The position numbers and the translations under genes were made by a program. Below, piece by piece: positions 1 to 6,883 of a stretch of DNA of 7,414 nucleotides (within the stretch, counting starts at the first letter, position 1; every line of letters starts with the position of its first letter). Source of the DNA: Methanobacteriota archaeon (GTDB lineage: Archaea > Thermoplasmatota > Poseidoniia > Poseidoniales > SP79); contig PAZI01000050.1 of assembly GCA_002715545.1 (NCBI GenBank), positions 10,317-17,730 on the forward strand, given 5' to 3'. The notes under the pieces are model-generated. The model was given only the letters and a program-made list of their open reading frames with translations. It was not told the origin of the DNA and made no database searches.

Positions 1-666
1 CTTCAATTCGGACCAAACAAACCAAGGGTTCAGGTTCCCGATTATAGCGGCCTTCATTCCTTGAATGGCATAACACTCAGCGCTTGGATTCGGCCGAAAA
101 AAATCACAAAACATTGGCAGTGCATTTACCGAAAGGAGGACGCCGAAAACCGTCGGCTATTGGCCATCGGTAAGGAAGGCCCATTCTGGGGTATGTGGTT
201 TGGGCTAAATATATCTGGATATAAGGAGTTTGGTGGAGAAATTGATAAAGCAAAATTATTTGACGGCGAATGGCATCATATTGCCGCCTCCTACAACGGA
301 AGCGCGGTTCGATTATACTTCGATGGCAAAATAATCAGCAAGAAATCAATTAAGGGAATCCAAGAATCATTCGGCGCCGTACCAGCATATATCGGTTCGT
401 ACGGTGAGAATCGTGAGATTTTCGAAGGCGGAATTGATGACGTGCGAGTTTACGATCATGGACTATCGGACGCAGAATTAGCCAAGCTGGCAATCGGCGA
501 AAACAACATAAAAAACGACTCACTCTCCGGTCACTGGAAATTCGATGGAAATATTGACAACGAGAAAATGTTTTTCCCCGAGGCACCCAAAAGAACCGGG
601 TGGTTTTCGTCGGCGACACGCTGGTATCTCGCATGGCAAAGAGCGGCTACCTCGAAACTGGACTGA
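1..666 (+). CDS. LamG/concanavalin A-like jellyroll domain, 5'-truncated; N-terminal part of the following dehydrogenase-cytochrome protein
   Basis: Frame 1 is open from base 1, so the gene begins left of the window; the TTG at 61 lies inside the domain and is not a credible start. The translation reads as a LamG-type carbohydrate-binding jellyroll: LSAWIRP strand (about codons 25-31), the hallmark DGEWHHIAASY (about codons 88-98), VRLYFDGK, then GGIDDVRVYDHGLSDAEL, the usual LamG ending. Such domains bind glycans or mediate surface contacts in exported proteins. A fresh LamG-like opening (SGHWKFDGN, about nt 529-555) follows and is cut short. The last 30 or so codons, from about 570 to the TGA at 664-666, resemble nothing and look like out-of-frame reading of the next domain. 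I infer that this is the front end of the 600-4628 protein, separated by a one-base frame change. It would also supply the signal peptide missing from that frame. The LamG call is strong; the fusion is likely but unproven. Confidence 0.8.
   Translation, partial: LQFGPNKPRVQVPDYSGLHSLNGITLSAWIRPKKITKHWQCIYRKEDAENRRLLAIGKEGPFWGMWFGLNISGYKEFGGEIDKAKLFDGEWHHIAASYNGSAVRLYFDGKIISKKSIKGIQESFGAVPAYIGSYGENREIFEGGIDDVRVYDHGLSDAELAKLAIGENNIKNDSLSGHWKFDGNIDNEKMFFPEAPKRTGWFSSATRWYLAWQRAATSKLD
558..602 (+). other. Frame disruption (apparent -1) joining LamG and SGNH reading frames
   Basis: Frame 3 has a stop at 555-557, and no ATG, GTG or TTG occurs between it and the GTG at 600. That GTG falls inside the first beta strand of the SGNH domain (V-V-F-V-G-D-T). 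Frame 1 loses homology at about 570. Going from frame 1 to frame 3 corresponds to one missing base. The interval has short homopolymers: AAAA 565-568, TTTTT 571-575, CCCC 576-579, AAAA 589-592 and GGG 598-600. One added T in the T run would give KMFFPRGTQKNRVVFVGDT, a smooth join. No canonical X-XXY-YYZ slippery heptamer is present in frame 1; G-TTT-TTC at 570-576 is only an imperfect match. A sequencing or assembly indel, or a true inactivating deletion, is more likely than programmed frameshifting. Confidence 0.75.
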
Positions 667-3600
667 CAGCCCAATGGCCGAACCACGATATTACTTTTCG
701 CAATCTGGGCTGGCCCGGTGACGACGTGTTTGGCACAGCCCGCGCGGAATTCAAGGACAGCCGCAAGACCCGGGGTTGGGAATCTGGACCAGCTGACGGC
801 ATCGGTTATCGAACCTTGCTAAAACACATTTTCGACGCCACCCCGAGCACCATTATTGTGGGTTACGGCAGCAGCGTTGCGTTTGAAAAAACGGGCCTTT
901 CGATTGACCGGTTCAAGGCCGGTTACACTAGGTTGATCGAAGCCATGCATTCAAACAGGGCCACGATCATCCTTTTGACACCTCCACGACAGGAGGCCAT
1001 TGGTTCACAATTTCCCGATTTGGATAAACGCAACCAACGGCTTGGACAAGCGGCTCATTTCATCCGCGAACTTGGTCATAAAAAAGGGCATTTTGTAGTA
1101 GACCTTTACAGTCAGCTGATCTCGTCCACTAATAAACCAATCACGGAAAATGGTGTAAATCTGAACGACCTAGGTTACCGCTACTTGGCCAAGATCGTTA
1201 TGCGTGAGCTTGGCCTTACCAATGCAGCAAACTCTCAAGTCATGCTCAGTCCTGAACGGGTCGTCTCCACCAAAGGCGGCGTGACCACCAGCAACCAAAT
1301 AGCCACGAAACGTGGTATTCGATTCGACCTGCGTAGAGACCGATTCCCGTGTGATTTTCTCGATGCCTATCTCAGTGTTCTTATCACCAAAACACCCAGT
1401 GCCCATAAACTACGGGTTGACGGCATCGATCTACTCGAGTCAGAGGCCGAGAGCTGGGCGCTTGGCCAAGCGATCGTAAACGGTCCGGAGTTCGCCGCCG
1501 CCGAGAATCTCCGCGCCGAGATTATCCAAAAAAATCTCCAGTATCGCAGACGCCTTCGACCTTTAAACCGAACGTACGTCTTCCTATTTCGTTCGTACGA
1601 GATGGGGCATCTCGCTTATGAGATGGAGGACTTTGACCGTCTTGTTTCAGCTTCCGAAGAACGAATTGCACGACTGCGAAGACCACAAATCCACCGGTAC
1701 TCCATCGAGAGGGTCGAGCAGTGGAAACCGGTCCACAACGACCCTGAGCATGAAGTTCCTCGCCACATCCCCGATCCAGACATAATCAAAGAACTGGCCA
1801 GTATGACGGTTCCCGATGGCTTCGCATTAAACCTGTTCGCTGCAGACCCGATCCTCACCAACCCTATCAATCTCAACTGGGACACGCGTGGGCGGGCATG
1901 GATCTCGATGAGTTCCTCCTACCCGCACATTAAGCCTGGCACCGAACCTAATGACCGCATCGTTATCCTCGAGGATGCCGACAGTGATGGTGTTGCGGAA
2001 AAGTCGACGGTGTTCGCTGATGGTCTTCTAGTTCCCCACTCAGTCATGCCGGTGAAAGGCGGAGCCTATGTCTGCAGCGCCACCGAGTTTTTATTTCTTA
2101 CAGACAAAGATGGCGACGACCAAGCGGACGAGCGGCGAGTAGTCTTTTCCGGGTTCGGCAATGCCGATGTCCACCACATGATCCATACACTGCGCTGGGC
2201 GCCTTGGGGTGAACTGTATTTTAACCAGTCGATTTATATCAACAGCTTCATCGACACCCGCTGGGGCAAACGCCGACTCAACGGCAGCGGTCTTTGGAGG
2301 TTCCGACCGGAGACAGAGCGTCTCGAAGTATTCGCCCGAGGAACGGTCAACCCGTGGGGCCATGCGATCGACCGATGGGGCCAATCGTTCATCACCGACG
2401 GCGCGGGGGGGCAAGGGCCTCACTACACCTTCCCCGGGGCCGCGTTCCGGAGTGCCGTCGGTGCGCCCCGAACCCTGCCCGGTCTCCTGCCCGGCAAACC
2501 AAACGGCACCGGCTGCGAAATTCTCTCGGGTCGCCATTTCCCAACCGAGTGGCAAGGCAGCATCGTAGAAAATGATTTCCGAGCCAACCGGACCGTCCTC
2601 TACAACATTACGGATGAGGGGAGCGGCTTCGCAGCCAAAGAGGTCGAAACGCTCATCCGCTCCAGCCGAAAAACCTTCCGTCCAGTCGATCTCAAGGTCG
2701 GACCCGACGGAGCGCTCTACATTGTCGACTGGTACAATGCGATCATCGACCACGGCGAGGTCGATTTTCACCACCCGCTACGCGACAAAACTCACGGCCG
2801 CATCTGGCGACTCACAGCCAAGGATCGTCCGCTAATCGAGCGGCCCAACATCCACGGCGCGACGGTCGAGACACTTTTGGATCATCTGAAATCTCCCGAG
2901 GATTTCACCCGCACACAGGCCAAGCGCGAACTTGCCACGCGCCCGCAAGGCGAAGTGCTGACCAAGCTGAAGAAATGGGCAGATGGACTTTCGAAGGTCG
3001 ATCCCGATTTTGAGCATCATCGTCTAGAGTTACTCTGGCTTCACGGCACACTCGACTCACCCGATGAGTCGCTATTGCTCGCTGTTTTGAATTCGCCGGA
3101 ACCCCGCGCCCGGGCCGGAGCGGTTCGCATGCTATTCCACTGGCGCGACCGTGTCACCAACCCGTTCGAATTGTTCGCCAAGGCAACCGAAGATGAACAT
3201 CCCCGGGTACGCCTTGAAGCGGTCAATGCCCTGCGTGAAACCGGCACACTAACGGCTGCCAATATTGCCATGCGTGCGCGGCATCATACAGGTGATTCGT
3301 GGCTCGACTATTCAACATGGCTCACCGCCCGCGAACTGCGCGACGACTGGCTGCCAGCATTGCGAGCCGGGAAACAGGTTTTCGACGGCGAGACCGATCT
3401 ACTTCGATTTGCGCTCGAAGCAACTGGAGATCCGCGTGCCACTGAGACGTTGGTTAAGTTGGTCCGTGAAGAAAAGATTGCCAAGAAAAACCTCCCAAAT
3501 GTCGCCCAGATTATCGCTGGGCTTGGTGAAACGGCCGAGATCGATTTCATGTTGTCGCTTGCCGAAAAACAACCTGACCTGCTGCAACCGATCGTGAAAG

Positions 3601-4628
3601 GCGCTCGCAACAACAAAGCCAAACCCGGCAATATTGAAGGTATCGTCGACCACCTCGGCCACTCGAATCGTACCACCCGAGAAGCTGCTGCCGAGCTTGC
3701 CGGTCTATGGAAAATCCAGGCAGCAAACAATCACTTGGCCAAGCGCATTTGCGATTCAGTTCACCCGAGCGAACGGCTTACAGCAGCCCGTGCCTTAGCA
3801 CGACTAAATCAACTCACTCGGCTGCAGGAAATCAGCGCGGTTGACCAAATACATGCAGTTCGCATCGCAGCCATCACAGCTTGGGCGGAAGTTCAACCTG
3901 AAAACGCAAGCACGGCAGCCGCTGGCATTCTCCTAGAAGCAAAACAAGCCGCTGATATGGAGCCTATTTTCAACGCCTTTATCAATCATGCAACCGGCGC
4001 CGACGAACTATCAATCGCCCTAGCCAAAGCCAGCTTGGACCAATCGGTGGCAATCGCGGGAATCCAACTGGCGCGTGCCTCCGGTCGAAACGTGCCAAGA
4101 CTCATCACCGCACTGAACAAAGCCGGAAATCTTAAGCCACTTTCCACCGAACTCACCGAGGTTGATCGCGAAGAACTTCTTACGCAAGCTTCAACCAAGG
4201 GTGATGCCCAGCGTGGCAAAGAAATATTTCAGCGCGAGGTGACCGGATGCCTGCGCTGCCACCAGATCGGCACGCATGGCGGCAAGGTGGGGCCCGACTT
4301 AACCTCTATTGGCGCGTATGCCCAGCCGGCCGCCATCCTCGATTCCATCATCAACCCTAACAAGGACATCAAGCAGGGTTACGAGACGGTTATCCTGACC
4401 CGTAGCAACAACACTACCATCGCAGGAATTCTCCAACGTCAATCCGATATGGCCACCATCATACGCGAGCCGAATAACAAACTTATCGCCGTTCCCAATT
4501 CCGATGTGAAGAGCACAACAACGAGCCCCGTCTCCCTAATGCCCCCCGGCCTGACGGCCACGCTAAGAAAAGACGAGTTGATAGACCTTATGCACTTCCT
4601 CATCTCATTGGGTAGCCTACAAAAATAA
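600..4628 (+). CDS. PVC-type multidomain dehydrogenase-cytochrome: degenerate SGNH domain, beta-propeller, HEAT-like repeats, CxxCH heme domain
   Basis: The 1342 residues fall into four parts. Residues 1-205 are SGNH-hydrolase-like: GDT at 5-7, NLGWPGD 35-41, GYGSS 88-92, NGVNLND 184-190. After a helical linker, residues about 404-740 match the Pirellula/Verrucomicrobium 'membrane-bound dehydrogenase' propeller (TIGR02604-like). Marks are acidic Asp/Gly loops at 459-464 and 502-507, VHHMIH 524-529, NPWG 584-587, TDGAGGQ 599-605 and GPDGALYIVDWYN 701-713. Residues about 755-1170 are alpha-helical HEAT-like repeats, for example near 868. Residues about 1200-1342 are the PVC-type cytochrome c domain (TIGR02603-like), with C1217-LR-C1220-H1221 for covalent heme and M1314-P-P as likely distal ligand. 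The family is thought to oxidise sugars or alcohols in the envelope, passing electrons to heme; the substrate is unknown. From GTG 600 the protein has no signal peptide, yet heme attachment requires export, so it probably continues the upstream LamG frame. No ribosome binding site is visible. Confidence 0.93.
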   Translation: MVFVGDTLVSRMAKSGYLETGLTAQWPNHDITFRNLGWPGDDVFGTARAEFKDSRKTRGWESGPADGIGYRTLLKHIFDATPSTIIVGYGSSVAFEKTGLSIDRFKAGYTRLIEAMHSNRATIILLTPPRQEAIGSQFPDLDKRNQRLGQAAHFIRELGHKKGHFVVDLYSQLISSTNKPITENGVNLNDLGYRYLAKIVMRELGLTNAANSQVMLSPERVVSTKGGVTTSNQIATKRGIRFDLRRDRFPCDFLDAYLSVLITKTPSAHKLRVDGIDLLESEAESWALGQAIVNGPEFAAAENLRAEIIQKNLQYRRRLRPLNRTYVFLFRSYEMGHLAYEMEDFDRLVSASEERIARLRRPQIHRYSIERVEQWKPVHNDPEHEVPRHIPDPDIIKELASMTVPDGFALNLFAADPILTNPINLNWDTRGRAWISMSSSYPHIKPGTEPNDRIVILEDADSDGVAEKSTVFADGLLVPHSVMPVKGGAYVCSATEFLFLTDKDGDDQADERRVVFSGFGNADVHHMIHTLRWAPWGELYFNQSIYINSFIDTRWGKRRLNGSGLWRFRPETERLEVFARGTVNPWGHAIDRWGQSFITDGAGGQGPHYTFPGAAFRSAVGAPRTLPGLLPGKPNGTGCEILSGRHFPTEWQGSIVENDFRANRTVLYNITDEGSGFAAKEVETLIRSSRKTFRPVDLKVGPDGALYIVDWYNAIIDHGEVDFHHPLRDKTHGRIWRLTAKDRPLIERPNIHGATVETLLDHLKSPEDFTRTQAKRELATRPQGEVLTKLKKWADGLSKVDPDFEHHRLELLWLHGTLDSPDESLLLAVLNSPEPRARAGAVRMLFHWRDRVTNPFELFAKATEDEHPRVRLEAVNALRETGTLTAANIAMRARHHTGDSWLDYSTWLTARELRDDWLPALRAGKQVFDGETDLLRFALEATGDPRATETLVKLVREEKIAKKNLPNVAQIIAGLGETAEIDFMLSLAEKQPDLLQPIVKGARNNKAKPGNIEGIVDHLGHSNRTTREAAAELAGLWKIQAANNHLAKRICDSVHPSERLTAARALARLNQLTRLQEISAVDQIHAVRIAAITAWAEVQPENASTAAAGILLEAKQAADMEPIFNAFINHATGADELSIALAKASLDQSVAIAGIQLARASGRNVPRLITALNKAGNLKPLSTELTEVDREELLTQASTKGDAQRGKEIFQREVTGCLRCHQIGTHGGKVGPDLTSIGAYAQPAAILDSIINPNKDIKQGYETVILTRSNNTTIAGILQRQSDMATIIREPNNKLIAVPNSDVKSTTTSPVSLMPPGLTATLRKDELIDLMHFLISLGSLQK

Positions 4629-4634
4629 ACCGAC

Positions 4635-5855
4635 GTGACTAGAGCCCACTTAACCCTCTTAGCCGCCCTATCTCTTGACCTCTTTTTAAGCACTATGATT
4701 GGCGCTAACGGAGGGAAGAATTTAAAGCCGATTCCAGACAAGCTCGTCGTCCTAACATTCGATGACGGCAACGCTAGCGATCGCACTACCGTGGCGCCTA
4801 TCCTCAAGGAACACGGCTTCGGCGCAACGTTTTACATCACGGCAGACTGGATTGGCAAAAACGGCAGGCTCACTTGGCAGCAGGTTAGAGAACTCGAAGA
4901 AATGGGATTCGAAATTGGTAATCACTCCACCAACCACCCAAACATGCTGCATATTTCCGAGCAAGAAATTCGCAAACAGATCGCCGGATTCGACCGAGCA
5001 CTGCGCGAGCATGGCATCCAGCGCGCTACGACATTCGCCTACCCGGGCGAGCATCACGACCGACGAATCGTTCGCGCCTTGGCCAAGGCCGGTTACACCA
5101 ACGCCCGGCGAGGTGTGGCTCCGGAATTTCCATTATACGATCGTGGCGGCCCTGGGTCGGCCTACAACCCGCAGGATGAAGATCCGTTTTTGATTCCCAG
5201 CGCATACTGTCGTGGCAACCTATCCTCCAGTCGCGAGGAATTCAGCCAAGCAATTGGCAAAGCACGAGATGGGAAAATCAGCATTATCATCTATCACGGC
5301 GTACCGGATCTCCACCTCCACTGCAGCACCAGCCTAAAGTTGTTCAAACGCGACATGCAGCAACTTAAGAACGAAGGTTACAGAGTAATAGCCATGCGCG
5401 ACCTTGCGAATTATGTTGATTTTTCTGAACGCAAAAAAAACATCTACGCCCCTCTCTTCACACGACTCGGCATCACAGCCACCAACCTGAAATGTGAAAA
5501 CTCAAACGGCACTCACGCTTTCAGTTGGGAAATCAAAACCACCCGACCGCAAACGCAGTCTGCCTACCAGATCCTGGTATCCACAAGCGCAGAAAAAATC
5601 GCGAACAACAAAGGTAACCTCTGGGACAGCGGTAAAGTAGAATCAACGCAAACAAGCGGTATTAATTACGCTGGAAGACGCTTAAGACCCGGGCAAACAA
5701 TTCACTGGAAAGTACGCTGCTGGAATAATCCAAACCAACAGGAAATCGAACGTGTAAAAAACTGGATCACCCCCGAGTTGATCAAAGAAATGAGAGTAAT
5801 ACGTATTGGCGTTTTTAGCGCGCCAGAAAGGTTCAAGGTTTCATTCATTGAATGA
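4635..5855 (+). CDS. Exported polysaccharide deacetylase (CE4/NodB fold) with C-terminal rhamnosidase-type Ig-like domain
   Basis: A 406-residue protein. GTG 4635 is chosen because it lies six bases after the previous stop, suggesting translational coupling, and gives a signal-like N terminus (R3, hydrophobic 6-18, possible cleavage near A24). ATG 4695 (M21) would delete this; neither has a clear Shine-Dalgarno. NodB motifs are complete at the metal site: TFDDG 41-45 (base and metal Asp), H97-S-T-N-H101-P (metal His pair), FAYPG 134-138, and IIIYHG with H221. The family removes N- or O-acyl groups from glycans; this PVC-like subgroup has no known substrate that I can name. Residues about 280-365 resemble the first Ig/Fn3-like domain of GH78 alpha-L-rhamnosidases: NLKCE 284-288, AYQILVS 310-316, LWDSGK 329-334, YAGRRL 345-350, HWKVRCWN about 357-364. 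No rhamnosidase catalytic domain follows. The last 40 residues are unrecognised. GC content falls across the added domain. I infer that the domain helps bind a glycan. Confidence 0.9.
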   Translation: MTRAHLTLLAALSLDLFLSTMIGANGGKNLKPIPDKLVVLTFDDGNASDRTTVAPILKEHGFGATFYITADWIGKNGRLTWQQVRELEEMGFEIGNHSTNHPNMLHISEQEIRKQIAGFDRALREHGIQRATTFAYPGEHHDRRIVRALAKAGYTNARRGVAPEFPLYDRGGPGSAYNPQDEDPFLIPSAYCRGNLSSSREEFSQAIGKARDGKISIIIYHGVPDLHLHCSTSLKLFKRDMQQLKNEGYRVIAMRDLANYVDFSERKKNIYAPLFTRLGITATNLKCENSNGTHAFSWEIKTTRPQTQSAYQILVSTSAEKIANNKGNLWDSGKVESTQTSGINYAGRRLRPGQTIHWKVRCWNNPNQQEIERVKNWITPELIKEMRVIRIGVFSAPERFKVSFIE

Positions 5856-6011
5856 ACAGTTCTGTCGCATTTGTGTAACTACGAATTGAATCTTTTCGGC
5901 GCATTAATTTTACGATTAAAAGTAAACGTAATACACGTGGCAGAAATATTAATATATAGGGAGAATCTTTTCATAACTTTCTACCCTTCAATTTAAACGA
6001 AAACACTTTCT

Positions 6012-6017
6012 TATAAT
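6012..6017 (+). promoter_or_regulatory. Candidate -10 box (TATAAT)
   Basis: A perfect TATAAT lies in AT-rich noncoding DNA, 217 bases before the ankyrin gene. The best upstream -35 candidate is TTCAAT at 5987-5992, a poor match with a long 19-base spacer. Transcription would start near 6024 and meet the hairpin at 6050 almost at once. A chance match is quite possible in sequence this AT-rich. Confidence 0.2.
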
Positions 6018-6049
6018 CGAGTCATATTAATCGCATAAATACAATTATT

Positions 6050-6081
6050 AGACAAACAGCAAATGTTTGTCTTGGTTTTTT
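6050..6081 (+). terminator. Rho-independent-type terminator hairpin
   Basis: A perfect nine-base stem, AGACAAACA (6050-6058) with TGTTTGTCT (6064-6072), closes a five-base loop GCAAA. Three bases later comes a run of six T (6076-6081). The form fits an intrinsic terminator, though the stem has only three G-C pairs and is therefore weak. It lies about 195 bases after the deacetylase stop and probably ends that transcript. Alternatively it could act on a transcript starting at the TATAAT 30 bases upstream. Confidence 0.6.
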
Positions 6082-6164
6082 ACTGAATCAAAATACGGTA
6101 ATCAGAAGAATGTATTTTAAACTCATTCAAGCAGACAACTAACCAAGCGTTTTTTTCTTGTGTA

Positions 6165-6177
6165 GTAATTTAATTAC
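6165..6177. promoter_or_regulatory. 13-base perfect palindrome, possible operator
   Basis: GTAATT-T-AATTAC is a perfect inverted repeat with a one-base centre, 57 bases before the ankyrin ATG, where a repressor site could sit. The core loosely recalls Fur-family (Zur-type) GTAAT/ATTAC half-sites, but the spacing differs. In AT-rich DNA such a palindrome may arise by chance. Confidence 0.2.
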
Positions 6178-6233
6178 GCAACTTAAACAAATCGGCTTGA
6201 AAAAAACAATTATACGACAAATCTTGCCCTCCC

Positions 6234-6878
6234 ATGAGATTATACCTAAGCACAATACTCATCATGCTTTTTACAGCAGGATGCGGACAATCTGAACATA
6301 AACACCCCCTTGACAGTAGCAGCCTTCACAAGGGTTCCAACGACATCAGTAAAAAACCAATTTCAAAGAAAGAGGTAAAGCTCGCTGAACCCGCTACTGA
6401 AACCATTACTGAAACAATCACACCTCCGCTGGAAGAAACCAAAGCAAAAGAAGATGCTGACAAAGTAGTGCAATCCGCGGAGAACTCTGAAACTGCAAAG
6501 AGAGATGCTGACCAATTATTGCAAGATGCTATATCAAACAGGGAGATTGAAAAAATCAAACAACAATTGGCCACAGGCGCGAATGTGAATTCGAAAGCTG
6601 CCAGAGGGTGGACACCACTGCATCTAGCGGTTGAGTCTGATGATATCGAAATCGTAGAACTCCTTATTGCCAACGGATCGAATGTGAACGCAAAACATAA
6701 TGGTGGTGGAACTGCTCTGCATTGGGCTGCCAGAAAAGGACACCGAGAAATCGCCGAGCTTCTTATTGCCAATGGGGCAAATGTAAATGCACAAGATGAA
6801 GATGGTGGAACACCATTGTTTTATGTTTCAAACCCGGAAATGGCAGATCTCCTTCGCAAAAGTGGCGCAAATGAGTGA
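6234..6878 (+). CDS. Ankyrin-repeat lipoprotein
   Basis: A 214-residue exported lipoprotein. ATG 6234 gives a signal peptide with R2, a hydrophobic stretch 3-13 and lipobox T14-A-G-C17, so Cys17 should be lipidated and the protein held on a membrane facing the periplasm. Residues 18-88 are a hydrophilic Ser/Thr/Glu/Lys-rich spacer, likely disordered. Ankyrin repeats follow with a 33-residue period: a divergent first at 93-125 (GANVNSK), 126-158 (GWTPLHLAVE, IVELLIANGSNVNAK), 159-191 (GTALHWAARKGH, IAELLIANGANVNAQ), and a short cap 192-214. Ankyrin repeats bind other proteins; the partner is unknown. Short periplasmic ankyrin lipoproteins like this are common in Verrucomicrobiota. No Shine-Dalgarno sequence precedes the start. 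The gene appears to be a single-gene unit, separated by long AT-rich gaps on both sides, and codon use is AT-richer than the deacetylase core. Confidence 0.92.
   Translation: MRLYLSTILIMLFTAGCGQSEHKHPLDSSSLHKGSNDISKKPISKKEVKLAEPATETITETITPPLEETKAKEDADKVVQSAENSETAKRDADQLLQDAISNREIEKIKQQLATGANVNSKAARGWTPLHLAVESDDIEIVELLIANGSNVNAKHNGGGTALHWAARKGHREIAELLIANGANVNAQDEDGGTPLFYVSNPEMADLLRKSGANE
6510..6875 (+). repeat. 99-bp tandem repeats encoding ankyrin units
   Basis: Units at about 6510-6608, 6609-6707, 6708-6806 and a partial one at 6807-6875 encode the ankyrin repeats. The middle two are closest: CTTATTGCCAA occurs at 6663-6673 and again at 6762-6772, exactly 99 bases apart, followed by similar codons for N-G-x-N-V-N-A. 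This points to fairly recent duplication of one unit. Confidence 0.75.
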
Positions 6879-6883
6879 TAGTA

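Larger units (their letters stand above)
5856..6233. other. AT-rich intergenic region (378 bp) with terminator and promoter-like elements
   Basis: No coding frame of useful length was seen on the + strand. GC is very low (about 27% by hand count over 6001-6060) compared with the enzyme genes upstream. It holds a TATAAT at 6012-6017, a hairpin plus T tract at 6050-6081 and a 13-base palindrome at 6165-6177, each listed separately. The region probably separates the dehydrogenase/deacetylase unit from an independently expressed ankyrin lipoprotein gene. No strong promoter could be assigned to that gene: TTGAAA (6197-6202) and TATACG (6211-6216) are only 8 bases apart, too close for a sigma-70 pair. 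Confidence 0.7.

Noticed and set aside
565..595. Programmed -1 frameshift site
   Set aside because: No heptamer of the form X-XXY-YYZ occurs in frame 1; G-TTT-TTC is imperfect and no strong downstream stem or internal Shine-Dalgarno was seen. It is kept only as a minor alternative for the frame break.
61..666. TTG at 61 as the start of the LamG gene
   Set aside because: Frame 1 is open to base 1 and the residues before the TTG already match the start of a LamG domain, so the gene is cut by the window edge.
2091..2774. 227-codon open frame on the minus strand
   Set aside because: It lies wholly inside the propeller coding region, has no recognisable domain, and is explained by GC-rich codon structure of the opposite strand. 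The same applies to the other antisense and out-of-frame open frames within 1170-5193 and 6326-6772.
5450..5855. Remnant of a full alpha-L-rhamnosidase gene
   Set aside because: Only the first Ig-like domain is recognisable. The sequence after 5855 shows no trace of later rhamnosidase domains in any frame, so a domain fusion is the better description.
6140..6162. T7 run at 6150-6156 as a second terminator
   Set aside because: Only a four-base CAAG/CTTG pair flanks it and the T run is inside the loop, so no terminator stem precedes it.
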